Origin: Zemynaea arenosa
Lineage (GTDB): Bacteria > Pseudomonadota > Gammaproteobacteria > Burkholderiales > Burkholderiaceae_D
Direction: 5' to 3'
Assembly: GCF_004614185.1 (NCBI RefSeq)
Contig: NZ_SPVF01000264.1
Coordinates: 1 to 32,487 of the forward strand
Length of the DNA: 32,487 bases
The position numbers and the translations under genes were made by a program. Numbering within the stretch: position 1 is the stretch's first letter; each line of letters opens with the position of its first letter. Below are positions 16,464 through 24,299 of this stretch, piece after piece. The notes below the pieces were generated by a model, which saw only the letters and a program-made list of their open reading frames with translations, had not been told where the DNA came from and did not search any database.

Positions 16464-18701
16464 ATGAATCCGACTCCCGCCAATGTGATTTCGGCCCTGA
16501 GTCAAGGCGCAGCCAGGACGATGGAGGGCGACAGCCTGCCGCGCCTGCTGCTGGTCGACGACGAACCGCGCCTGCTCGCCTCCCTGTACGAACTCCTGCG
16601 CGACAAGGACTATGAGCTGGTCACCGCCACCACCGGTGCCGAAGCCGTCGCGCAGCTGACCCGCATCCGCTTCGACCTGGTGCTGCTGGACCTGCGCCTG
16701 CCGGACATGAGCGGCCACCAGATCATGGACTTCATCAACGAGCGCAGTATCGACTGCGACGTGATCGTGATGTCCGGGGACGTCGGCATCGAGGCCGCCA
16801 TCGGCGCCCTGAAACGCGGCGCCTACGATTACCTGCGCAAGCCCTACTCGCGCGAAGAACTGCTCAAGACGGTCGCCAACTGCATCAAGCAGCGCCGCTT
16901 GGCGGTCGCGCACGCGCGCATGGCCGCGCAGCTGGAGACGTCCGAGAAGATGTACCGCTACCTGGTGGACTCCTCGCCGGACATCATCTACACCCTGAAC
17001 CACGAGGGCAAGTTCACCTTCGTGAACGACCGCGCCTACCAGCTGCTGGGCCTCACGCGCGAAGAGCTGATCGGCAAGCACTACTCGATCCTGGTGCATG
17101 AGGAAGACCTGGAGCGCGCGCGCTACGTCTTCAACGAACGCCGCGTGGACGAGCGGGCCTCGCGCAACGTCGAACTGCGTTTGAAGTGCTTCAACGGCAA
17201 TGGTCTGGACCGCACCTTCAACAACACGCTGATGACGATCTCGCTGAACTCGATCGGCATGCACGTGGCGGACGGCGACGTCACCAAGCACGAATTCTTC
17301 GGCACCTACGGCGTGGCGCGCGACATCACGGACCGCAAGCGCGCCGAGGAAGTGATCTCCTACCAGGCCTACCACGACATCCTGACCGACCTCCCGAACC
17401 GCATGCTGTTCAAGGACCGGCTGGGCCTCGCTGTGATCCAGGCGAAGCGCAAGCTCACCGAGCTGGCGGTGATGTTCATCGACCTGGACCGCTTCAAGCT
17501 GGTGAACGACACGCTCGGCCACGTGAAGGGCGACGAGCTACTGCAGCAGGTGGCGATCCGCCTGAAGGACTGCCTGCGCCGCGGCGACACGCTGGCGCGC
17601 CAGGGCGGCGACGAATTCACCATCGTGCTGCCGGAGCTGCGCGACCGCGACGACGCCCGCACCATCGCCGACAAGTTCCTGGAATGCCTGCACAAGCCCT
17701 TCGACCTCGATGGGCACGAGGTGCACATCTCGGCCTCGATCGGCATTGCCGTCTACCCGAGCGACGGCGAGACCATCGACGAGCTGCTGCGCCATGCGGA
17801 CATCGCGATGTACCAGGTCAAGGCGCAGGGCAAGAACGGCCACTCGTTCTACCACGAGGCCATGCTGGACATGTCGCACCAGAAGATCCAGCTGGAGCAG
17901 GCCCTGCGCAAGGCGCTGGAGCAGAACGAACTGGAGATGTACTACCAGCCGCAGATCGACGTGGCCACCGGCCGCATCATCGGCGCCGAAGGCCTGATGC
18001 GCTGGAACCACCCGACCCGCGGCCTGCTGACGGCTGGCGAGTTCCTGCCGTTCGCGGAAGAGAATGGCCTGATGCTGCCGATCTCGGACTGGATGCTGGG
18101 CGCCCTGTGCCGCGACCTGCTGATGTGGAATGCGAACGGCGGCGGCGACCTGCGCCTGTCGCTCAATCTCTCCCCGCAGTACCTGGACCGCGGCGACTTC
18201 TTCGAGAAGATGCGCGGGGCGCTGGTGCGCTACGGGATTTCGCCGGCGCAGATCGAGGTGGAGATCACCGAGAACATCTGCATCCGCAACCCGCAGTATG
18301 CGATGGAGCAGCTCAACAAACTCGGGCAGCTGGGTGTCTCTGTGGCGATCGACGATTTCGGCACCGGCTACTCGTCGCTGTCCTACCTGCACCGCTTCCC
18401 GGTCCACACCATCAAGATCGACCAGTCCTTCGTCAAGGAGATCGGCGACGAGAACGGGCACTACCCCGTCATCCTCGCGATCATCTCCATCGCACGCGGC
18501 CTGGGGCTGAACCTGATCGCGGAAGGCGTGGAGACGGACGTGCAGGCGCGCTACCTGCAAGCCAACGGCTGCACCACCATGCAGGGCTACCATTACTACC
18601 GCCCGGTCTCGCTGACCTCCTTCATCGGCGTGCTGCAGGAACAGGGCGGCACCCCGCAAGAGGACAGCGGCGACGGCCCGCGCCTCGCGATCCAGGCTTG
18701 A
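16464..18701 (+). CDS. Response regulator with PAS, GGDEF and EAL domains
   Basis: A 745-residue cytoplasmic cyclic di-GMP enzyme. Residues ~28-145 are a receiver domain with acidic pair VDDE, phospho-acceptor Asp76 (LLDLRLPDMSG) and Lys in YLRKPY. A PAS domain (~165-290) starts YLVDSSPDIIYTLN. The GGDEF domain has an intact active site GGDEF at 381-385 and the inhibitory I-site RRGD at 372-375. The EAL domain has its signature as EGLMRW from Glu509, plus NLSP, EITEN, DDFGTGYSSLSYL, KIDQSFV, AEGVET and QGYHYYRP, so both synthase and phosphodiesterase sites look complete. It is co-transcribed with the upstream kinase, which probably switches its net activity. Confidence 0.95.
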   Translation: MNPTPANVISALSQGAARTMEGDSLPRLLLVDDEPRLLASLYELLRDKDYELVTATTGAEAVAQLTRIRFDLVLLDLRLPDMSGHQIMDFINERSIDCDVIVMSGDVGIEAAIGALKRGAYDYLRKPYSREELLKTVANCIKQRRLAVAHARMAAQLETSEKMYRYLVDSSPDIIYTLNHEGKFTFVNDRAYQLLGLTREELIGKHYSILVHEEDLERARYVFNERRVDERASRNVELRLKCFNGNGLDRTFNNTLMTISLNSIGMHVADGDVTKHEFFGTYGVARDITDRKRAEEVISYQAYHDILTDLPNRMLFKDRLGLAVIQAKRKLTELAVMFIDLDRFKLVNDTLGHVKGDELLQQVAIRLKDCLRRGDTLARQGGDEFTIVLPELRDRDDARTIADKFLECLHKPFDLDGHEVHISASIGIAVYPSDGETIDELLRHADIAMYQVKAQGKNGHSFYHEAMLDMSHQKIQLEQALRKALEQNELEMYYQPQIDVATGRIIGAEGLMRWNHPTRGLLTAGEFLPFAEENGLMLPISDWMLGALCRDLLMWNANGGGDLRLSLNLSPQYLDRGDFFEKMRGALVRYGISPAQIEVEITENICIRNPQYAMEQLNKLGQLGVSVAIDDFGTGYSSLSYLHRFPVHTIKIDQSFVKEIGDENGHYPVILAIISIARGLGLNLIAEGVETDVQARYLQANGCTTMQGYHYYRPVSLTSFIGVLQEQGGTPQEDSGDGPRLAIQA

Positions 18702-18708
18702 GGTGCGC

Positions 18709-20322
18709 ATGATGCCGACCCAGGCCAGCCATGGCGCCAATGGCGCCGCTTCCAATGACGCGCACTACACGGCGGAATACCTGCGCCTGAAGGCGCTCGC
18801 CGAACGCGGCGTCGCCAACGCGCAGCACAGCCTCGGTTTCATGTACGTGAACGGCCAGGGCGTGCCGAAGAACGACCAGATGGCCGTGCACTGGTACCTC
18901 AAGGCCGCGCAGGCGGGGCTCGAACACGCGCAGTACAACCTCGGCGTGATGTTCCAGAAGGGCCAGGGCGTGCCGCAGGACCTGGCGCAGGCCGTGCACT
19001 GGTACCAGCAGGCGGCGGAGCAGGGCTACGCGGCCGCGCAGTACAACCTGGGCTGGCTGTATGCCAAGGGGCAGGGCGTGGAGCAGGACCCGATCCAGGC
19101 CATGCACTGGTTCAGCAAGGCCGCCGAGCAGGGCGACGCGGGCGCGCAGAACAACCTGGGCATGATGTACGAAACCGGCAAGGGCGTGCCGCAGGACTTC
19201 CGCGAGGCGATCGTCTGGTACCGCCGCGCCGCGGAGCAGGGTTATGCGCGCGCCCAGTTCAACCTGGGCCTGCGCTACGACACCGGGCAGGGCGTGCAGC
19301 ACGACCCGCAGCAGGCCGTGTCCTGGTTCCGCAAGGCCGCGGAGCAGGGCTATGCGCCGGCGCAGTTCAACCTCGCGCTCAAGTTCGACAAGGGCCAGGG
19401 CGTGCCGCAGGACAGCCGCAAGGCCATCGCCTGGTACAAGCGCGCGGCCGAACAGGGGCATGCGAGCTCGCAGTTCAACCTCGGTTTGATCTACGACTCG
19501 GGCCACGGCATCGAACGCGACGAGGCGGCGGCGCTGGACTGGTTCCGGCGCGCGGCCGCCCAAGGCCACGCGGGCGCGCAGGACAACATCGGCCTGCGCT
19601 ACGAGCACGGGCAGGGCGTGCGCCAGGACTTCGAGGCCGCAGCCGAGTGGTACCTCAAGGCGGCGGAGCAAGGCTCGGCCAGCGCGCAATATCACCTCGC
19701 GCTGCTGTTCGATTCGGGCCATGGCGTTCCACGCGACCCGGCGCAGGCGGTGGACTGGTGCCGCAAGGCCGCCGAGCAGGGCCACCTGCGCGCGCAGTTC
19801 GACCTCGGGCTGCGCTTTGAAGGCGGTAACGGCGTGCCGCAGGATTTCAAGCTGGCGATGACGTGGTATTTGCGCGCGGCGGAGCAGGAATACGCGGCGG
19901 CGCAGTTCAGCGTCGCGCGCCTGTTCGACGACGACGACGCGCAGATGCTGGATACGAACCAGGCCTACCACTGGTACCGCAAGGCGGCCGACCAGGGCCA
20001 CCCGCACGCCGAATTCGCGCTCGGGCTGCGCTATGACAGCGGCCTGGGGACGCAGCAGGACTACGACGCCGCGCACTTCTGGTACCTGCGCGCGGCGCGC
20101 CAGGGCCATGCACGCGCGCAGTTCAACCTGGGGTTGATGTGCGCGTCCGGCCACGGTACGGCGGAAGACCTGATGCAGGCCTACGGCTGGCTACTGCAGG
20201 CGGAGCGCAACGGCTACCCGGCCGCCACGCGCTACCTGCGCCACGTCGAGAGCCGGATGCCGCCCGAGCAGCTGGCCCACCTGCGGGCCCGCCTGCTGGG
20301 CGCGGAGCCGGCCGCCGCGTAA
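18709..20322 (+). CDS. SEL1-repeat protein with 13 tandem repeats
   Basis: A 537-residue protein made almost wholly of SEL1 (TPR-like) repeats. Residues 34-501 hold 13 repeats of exactly 36 residues with consensus GxAxAQFNLGLxYDxGxGVxQDxxxAxxWYxKAAEQ. A degenerate fourteenth unit caps the end. Repeat 11 is the most diverged, with an acidic DDDD in place of the glycine loop. No signal peptide is present, so it is cytoplasmic, unlike many secreted SEL1 proteins. The ATG at 18709 follows GAGGT by 4 bases; ATG 18712 is equally possible, and GTG 18703 less so. Starting 7 bases after the GGDEF-EAL stop, it is almost certainly in the same operon and may scaffold the kinase and regulator. That role is inferred from SEL1 proteins being adaptors. 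Confidence 0.92.
   Translation: MMPTQASHGANGAASNDAHYTAEYLRLKALAERGVANAQHSLGFMYVNGQGVPKNDQMAVHWYLKAAQAGLEHAQYNLGVMFQKGQGVPQDLAQAVHWYQQAAEQGYAAAQYNLGWLYAKGQGVEQDPIQAMHWFSKAAEQGDAGAQNNLGMMYETGKGVPQDFREAIVWYRRAAEQGYARAQFNLGLRYDTGQGVQHDPQQAVSWFRKAAEQGYAPAQFNLALKFDKGQGVPQDSRKAIAWYKRAAEQGHASSQFNLGLIYDSGHGIERDEAAALDWFRRAAAQGHAGAQDNIGLRYEHGQGVRQDFEAAAEWYLKAAEQGSASAQYHLALLFDSGHGVPRDPAQAVDWCRKAAEQGHLRAQFDLGLRFEGGNGVPQDFKLAMTWYLRAAEQEYAAAQFSVARLFDDDDAQMLDTNQAYHWYRKAADQGHPHAEFALGLRYDSGLGTQQDYDAAHFWYLRAARQGHARAQFNLGLMCASGHGTAEDLMQAYGWLLQAERNGYPAATRYLRHVESRMPPEQLAHLRARLLGAEPAAA
18808..20211 (+). repeat. 108-base coding repeat array (13 SEL1 units)
   Basis: Thirteen head-to-tail units of 108 bases with no insertion or deletion encode the SEL1 repeats. 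Units share blocks such as GGCGTGCCGCAGGAC and AAGGCCGCGGAGCAGGGC, so recombination could change copy number. Confidence 0.85.
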
Positions 20323-20381
20323 TTCCCTCCGCACGTTTGTCCAAGACAAAAGCGCGCTCCTGATCCCGAACGGTGGTAGAC

Positions 20382-20401
20382 TACTGTATAAACACACAGT
20401 G
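20382..20401 (+). promoter_or_regulatory. LexA (SOS) box upstream of the radical-SAM/UdgX operon
   Basis: The core CTGT-N8-ACAG lies at 20384-20399, with flanking TA on the left and TG on the right, very close to the TACTGT-N8-ACAGTA consensus of gamma- and betaproteobacterial LexA. A TATAAA that could serve as -10 (20387-20392) lies inside it, so LexA binding would block the promoter. The radical-SAM ATG begins 13 bases downstream. An extra 6-base dyad TTTGTC-CAA-GACAAA lies at 20336-20350. Confidence 0.8.
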
Positions 20402-20414
20402 GTCACGCATCGCC

Positions 20415-21650
20415 ATGGAACTCACCGACAAGCTGCAAGTCCTCGCGGACGCCGCGAAGTACGACGCGTCCTGCGCCAGCAGCGGGGCGCCCAACCGTTC
20501 GTCGGACGGCAAGGACGGATTGGGCGCGACCAATGGCATGGGCATCTGCCACAGCTACACGCCGGACGGGCGCTGCGTCTCGCTGCTGAAAATCCTGCTC
20601 ACCAACTTCTGCGTGTACGACTGCCAGTATTGCGTCAACCGCCGCAGCTCCAACGTGCCGCGCGCGCGCTTTTCGGTGGACGAGGTGGTGCGGCTGACGG
20701 TCGACTTCTACCTGCGGAACTACATTGACGGGCTGTTCCTCAGCTCCGGCATCATCCAGTCCTCCGACTACACGATGGAGCAGCTGGTGGCGGTGGCGCG
20801 CACGCTGCGCGAGGAGCACCAGTTCCGCGGCTACATCCACCTCAAGACCATTCCCGATGCCGACCCGGCGCTGATCGAACAGGCGGGCAAGTACGCGGAC
20901 CGCCTGAGCGTGAACATCGAGCTGCCGACGCAGAGCAGTGTGGAAAAGCTGGCGCCGGAAAAGAACGTCCGCACCATCAAGCTGGCCATGGGCGCGATTC
21001 GCGGCAAGCTCGATGAAAAAGAGGCGGAACCCAAAGCGCCCAGGTTCGCGCCCGCGGGCCAGAGCACCCAGATGATCGTGGGCGCGGACGCCAGCGACGA
21101 CCAGACTATACTGACCACCGCCGAGACGCTGTACAGCAGCTACAAGCTGAAACGCGTGTACTACTCGGCTTTCAGCCCCATCCCGCAGAGCCCCAAGTCG
21201 GTGCCGCTTGCGCCGCCGCCGATGCTGCGCGAGCACCGGCTGTACCAGGCCGACTTCCTGCTGCGCAGCTACGGCTTCCAGTCGAAGGAACTGCTGCCTG
21301 CTGGCGGCGGCAACCTGGCGCTGGACATCGATCCCAAGCTGGCGTGGGCGCTGCAGAACCGGCACCTGTTCCCGCTCGACCTGAACATGGCCGACCAAAC
21401 GATGATCGCGCGCGTGCCCGGGATCGGCCTGCGCAACGCCAAGCGCATCGTGGAGCTGCGGCGCGTACGGCGGGTGCGCTATGCGGACCTCGCGCGCCTC
21501 AAGTGCAGCATGAAGAAGATCGCGCCCTTCATCGTGGTGGCGGACTACCACCCTGCGCGCGACACCACGCCCTCCGAAGCGCTGCGCCGTGCACTGGCCG
21601 ACACGCCGCCCCAGCAGATGAACCTATGGCCGGAACTGCAGGCCGCATGA
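20415..21650 (+). CDS. Putative DNA modification/repair radical SAM protein
   Basis: A 411-residue radical SAM protein of the family known to co-occur with UdgX-type proteins. The 4Fe-4S/SAM-binding cysteines are Cys66, Cys70 and Cys73 in NFCVYDCQYCVNRR. The following TIM-barrel-like part includes GLFLSSGI and YIHLKTIPDAD. The C-terminal ~70 residues carry a helix-hairpin-helix DNA-binding segment, LNMADQTMIARVPGIGLRNAKRIVELRR. The reaction is unknown. The ATG at 20415 is chosen because upstream open codons overlap the LexA box. The stop overlaps the next gene's ATG (ATGA), so the two are coupled. Family membership is secure from the whole pattern; the DNA repair role rests on the fusion partner and LexA box. 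Confidence 0.9.
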   Translation: MELTDKLQVLADAAKYDASCASSGAPNRSSDGKDGLGATNGMGICHSYTPDGRCVSLLKILLTNFCVYDCQYCVNRRSSNVPRARFSVDEVVRLTVDFYLRNYIDGLFLSSGIIQSSDYTMEQLVAVARTLREEHQFRGYIHLKTIPDADPALIEQAGKYADRLSVNIELPTQSSVEKLAPEKNVRTIKLAMGAIRGKLDEKEAEPKAPRFAPAGQSTQMIVGADASDDQTILTTAETLYSSYKLKRVYYSAFSPIPQSPKSVPLAPPPMLREHRLYQADFLLRSYGFQSKELLPAGGGNLALDIDPKLAWALQNRHLFPLDLNMADQTMIARVPGIGLRNAKRIVELRRVRRVRYADLARLKCSMKKIAPFIVVADYHPARDTTPSEALRRALADTPPQQMNLWPELQAA

Positions 21651-23164
21651 CGGCATTCACCGGCGGCGCTGACGCCCCGGACGCGGCGGGCGGCAACGGC
21701 CTCTCGGCATCGCAGTCGGCGGCCGCCGGCTTTGCGGTGTGCGTCGCCTCGTTCGCGGAGTGGCGGGACGCGGCGCGCGACCTGCTGCTGCACGGCGTGG
21801 CGCCGCACGAAGTCCAATGGGCGGGCGAAGGACAGGGCGGGGACCTGCTGTCCACCGGCGCCGCCGCCCCAATCCCGCGCGGCAAGCCGGGCGATGCCGC
21901 TACACTGGCCCCGTCCACTCAACCGCACCTGCCGCGCACCCTCATGGAGATGCTGCAAACCGCCGCGTGCTGCCGCGTGCCCGACCGCTGGGGTCTTCTG
22001 TACCGCGTGGTGTGGCGCTGGCAGCAGGGAGAACACGATGTGATGTCGCCCGCCGACCCGGACGGCGCGCGCCTGGCCGGGATGGTGAAAGCGGTGTCGC
22101 GCGAGATCCATGACATGCATGCCTACGTGCGCTTCCGCGAGCGGCCAGCCGATGCGGGCGCACCGCGCTTCGTGGCCTGGTTCGAGCCCCAGCACGACGT
22201 GCTGCCGCAGGTGGCCGGGCACTTCAAGCGCCGCATGGGCGGCACCAGCTGGATGATCGCCACGCCGGATGCCACGGTGATGTGGGACGGCGCCACCCTG
22301 CACACCACCGGCCCGCTGCTGCGCGGCCCGGCCGACATCGAGGACGCGGGCGAGGCGCTGTGGCTCACCTACTACCAGAGTATCTTTAACCCCGCACGTT
22401 TGAACGCACCGCTGATGCAGAGCCATATCCCGTCGCGCTTCTGGAAGAATCTGCCCGAGGGCGCGGTGGTACCCCACATGGTCAGCGCGGCGGCGGCGGG
22501 CGCGCGCAAGGTCGGGCAGATGGAAGCGGTGGGCCAGCGCAAGGGCCGCGTCATCCCGGTGGCGGCGGAGGATGCGCAGCCGGAGCGCCAGCAGCCTTCC
22601 ACCCTGGACGAGTGCCGCCGCTGCGAGCTGTGGAAGAACGCCACCCAGGGCGTGGGCGGACAAGGCGCGCGGCACGCGAAAATCATGGTGGTGGGCGAGC
22701 AGCCCGGCGACCAGGAAGACATCGCGGGCCTGCCTTTCGTCGGCCCGGCGGGCCAGCTGCTGGACCGGGCGATTGCCCAGGCCAGCGTGGACCGCGCGAA
22801 GCTGTACATCACCAACGCGGTCAAGCACTTCAAGTGGGAGCCGCGCGGCAAGCGCCGCCTGCACAAGACGCCCGCCCAGCGCGAGATCGACGCCTGCCAC
22901 TACTGGCTGGAGGGCGAGCTGGCGAGCGTGAAGCCGAAGGTGGTGGTGACCTTGGGCGGCACCGCGCTCAAGGCGGTGCTGGAGGACCCCAAGGCCACGC
23001 TCAAGGATGCGATGGGCGAGCCGTTCCTGCACCAGGACCGCTGGATCGTCGCGACCTATCACCCATCGTATGCCTTGCGGGTGCCGGACCACGAATCACG
23101 GGAAGCGGCCTTCAACGCCATCGTGGTGGCCTTCGAACGCGCGCGCCAGCTGGCGGGCAAGTAG
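21647..23164 (+). CDS. udgX: DUF4130-UdgX fusion: uracil-DNA binding/glycosylase family protein
   Basis: A 505-residue two-domain protein. Residues ~25-280 match the DUF4130 domain of the radical-SAM-linked family (VRFRERP, HFKRRMGGTSWMIATPD, YYQSIFNPARLN). Residues ~315-505 form a UdgX-type uracil-DNA glycosylase domain. It has CxxC at Cys323/Cys326 and Cys417 as iron-sulfur ligands, GEQPGDQED from Gly350, the UdgX-specific loop KRRLH with His406, and HPSYALR from His472. In studied UdgX proteins the histidine of this loop attaches covalently to the abasic site after uracil excision. The family-4 cysteine after TNAVK is replaced by His, as expected for UdgX. It overlaps the radical-SAM gene by 4 bases; the shared LexA box predicts SOS induction. 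Confidence 0.9.
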   Translation: MTAFTGGADAPDAAGGNGLSASQSAAAGFAVCVASFAEWRDAARDLLLHGVAPHEVQWAGEGQGGDLLSTGAAAPIPRGKPGDAATLAPSTQPHLPRTLMEMLQTAACCRVPDRWGLLYRVVWRWQQGEHDVMSPADPDGARLAGMVKAVSREIHDMHAYVRFRERPADAGAPRFVAWFEPQHDVLPQVAGHFKRRMGGTSWMIATPDATVMWDGATLHTTGPLLRGPADIEDAGEALWLTYYQSIFNPARLNAPLMQSHIPSRFWKNLPEGAVVPHMVSAAAAGARKVGQMEAVGQRKGRVIPVAAEDAQPERQQPSTLDECRRCELWKNATQGVGGQGARHAKIMVVGEQPGDQEDIAGLPFVGPAGQLLDRAIAQASVDRAKLYITNAVKHFKWEPRGKRRLHKTPAQREIDACHYWLEGELASVKPKVVVTLGGTALKAVLEDPKATLKDAMGEPFLHQDRWIVATYHPSYALRVPDHESREAAFNAIVVAFERARQLAGK

Positions 23165-23172
23165 CGCGCGTT

Positions 23173-23186
23173 CCCCCACCCGGGGG
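23173..23186. other. GC-only hairpin between convergent genes
   Basis: CCCCC-ACCC-GGGGG lies between the end of the UdgX gene and the convergent YCII gene. There is no U-tract on either strand, so it is at best an imperfect bidirectional stop signal. Confidence 0.3.
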
Positions 23187-23200
23187 CAGGGGCCTCGGTC

Positions 23201-23587
23201 TCAGTCCACGAATCCCTTGGCGCGGACCATCTCGGCCACATCCTCCTGGCCGTAGAACTGGCGGACTTCGACCGGCCGCTGGCAGGCCGCCGAGGCCTTG
23301 CGGCCCCATTCCATCGCCGCGTCCATGTCCGGGGCTTGCAGCACCCAGAAGCCGCCCACGTATTCCTTGGCTTCGATGAAAGGCCCGTCGGTCAGCTGGG
23401 ACTTGCCGTCGGCCTGGCGGCGCACGGTCTTTGCCTTGGCCGGCGGGTGCAGGCCGCCCATGAAGACGATCGCGCCCGCGGCGCTCATCTCCTCATTGAG
23501 GGCATCGACGGCGTGGAAGACCTCGGGGCCGTCCGAGAACGGCTCGTAACCGACGGGGTGGTGAATCGCGACGAGAAATTGCGGCAT
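23201..23587 (-). CDS. YCII-related domain protein
   Basis: A 128-residue cytoplasmic protein with the YCII/DGPF (ferredoxin-like) fold. It starts MPQFLVAIHHPVGYEPF at 23587, with AAGGAG 6 bases upstream. The family block LTDGPFIEAKEYVGGFWVLQAPDMDAAMEW is clear, and the C-terminus has VEVRQFYGQED. YCII proteins often sit beside ECF sigma factors in environmental bacteria; an ECF41-type gene lies 0.7 kb away here, separated by a tRNA and a DoxX-like gene. Enzymatic activity is unproven for this subgroup. It is convergent with the UdgX gene. Confidence 0.9.
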   Translation of the reverse strand: MPQFLVAIHHPVGYEPFSDGPEVFHAVDALNEEMSAAGAIVFMGGLHPPAKAKTVRRQADGKSQLTDGPFIEAKEYVGGFWVLQAPDMDAAMEWGRKASAACQRPVEVRQFYGQEDVAEMVRAKGFVD

Positions 23588-23682
23588 GTTTGTCTCCTTG
23601 GTGAGGTGGTGGTGAGTGCTCATGCCACCACGACGAACGAGGATGCCAGATTTCGACAGCAAACTTCAACTATCGTGCCGAG

Positions 23683-23711
23683 TTGTCAGCTTGGCGCGCG
23701 CCGCGTAGAAT
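23683..23711 (+). promoter_or_regulatory. Promoter of the tRNA-Gly gene
   Basis: TTGTCA (23683-23688) and TAGAAT (23706-23711) are separated by 17 bases, a strong sigma-70 promoter. The predicted start near 23718 leaves a leader of about 6 bases before the mature tRNA. Confidence 0.75.
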
Positions 23712-23723
23712 GCGGATGCTCAC

Positions 23724-23797
23724 GCGGGTGTAGTTCAATGGTAGAACTCCTGCTTCCCAAGCAGATAACGTGGGTTCGATTCCCATCACCCGCTCCA
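23724..23797 (+). tRNA. tRNA-Gly (anticodon CCC)
   Basis: A 74-base cloverleaf with encoded CCA. The acceptor stem is GCGGGTG / CACCCGC, the D arm GTTC / GAAC, and the anticodon loop TTCCCAA with CCC at 23756-23758. The T arm is GTGGG-TTCGATT-CCCAT, with discriminator T. It reads GGG codons. The outermost anticodon-stem pair (27-43) is C against A, so that stem has four pairs plus a mismatch. Confidence 0.95.
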
Positions 23798-23856
23798 CTT
23801 CCCGTTTTACCCTCCCCAGCTGTGCCATACTTGCCAATCCCATAACAGGAGATGGC

Positions 23857-24270
23857 ATGAGCACCCGTTTTCTCAGCGCGTCACAGATCCGTCCCGCCCA
23901 GGGCATCGACATCGTCCGCATCGGCGTAGCGCTGGTGATCCTGATGCATCCGCTGCACGGCTTCCTGCATCCGGAAGATATCGGGGCGTTTGGCGGATTC
24001 TTGTCCGGCCTCGGCTACCCGTTCGGCGTGCCGCTGGCGTGGACTGTGCTGGTGGTACAAACCGCATGCAGCCTGCTCATGCTCGTCAACCGGCTGGTGG
24101 TACCGGCGTGCGTCGGCCACATCGTGGTGGTGCTGTTTGGGATGGTGCACGTCCACTACCGCAACGGGTGGTTCGTGGTCGGTGGCGGCACCGGCGGCAT
24201 GGAGTGGCCTGCGATCCTGCTGGCCTGCCTGCTCGGCGTGCTGTGGGCGCACTTGCCGCGGCGCGCCTAG
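23857..24270 (+). CDS. DoxX-like small membrane protein
   Basis: A 137-residue membrane protein with about four helices, from the ATG at 23857 (AGGAGA 4 bases upstream). The frame is open further back, but that stretch is the tRNA. Helix 1 (DIVRIGVALVILMHPLHGFLH), the following GFLSGLGYPFGVPLAWTVLVVQ and the GGGTGGMEWPAILLACLLGV helix match the DoxX/DoxD-like family. Such proteins are linked to redox and oxidative-stress responses, but the reaction is not settled. It stands between the tRNA and the convergent sigma-factor gene, with only 29 bases to the latter. Confidence 0.8.
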   Translation: MSTRFLSASQIRPAQGIDIVRIGVALVILMHPLHGFLHPEDIGAFGGFLSGLGYPFGVPLAWTVLVVQTACSLLMLVNRLVVPACVGHIVVVLFGMVHVHYRNGWFVVGGGTGGMEWPAILLACLLGVLWAHLPRRA

Positions 24271-24299
24271 CCACAGGCGCCGCGCAGCGCCACCTGCCG

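Noticed and set aside
17538..18755. 405-codon minus-strand frame opposite the GGDEF-EAL gene
   Set aside because: Antisense of a well-supported coding gene in high-GC DNA; no domain signature.
18622..20154. 510-codon repetitive frame on the minus strand opposite the SEL1 gene
   Set aside because: Its periodicity only mirrors the 108-base SEL1 coding repeats; there is no ribosome binding site or recognisable fold.
18808..20211. Regular repeats that could be mistaken for a CRISPR or satellite array
   Set aside because: The 108-base units are in frame, encode SEL1 repeats and have no spacer/repeat alternation.
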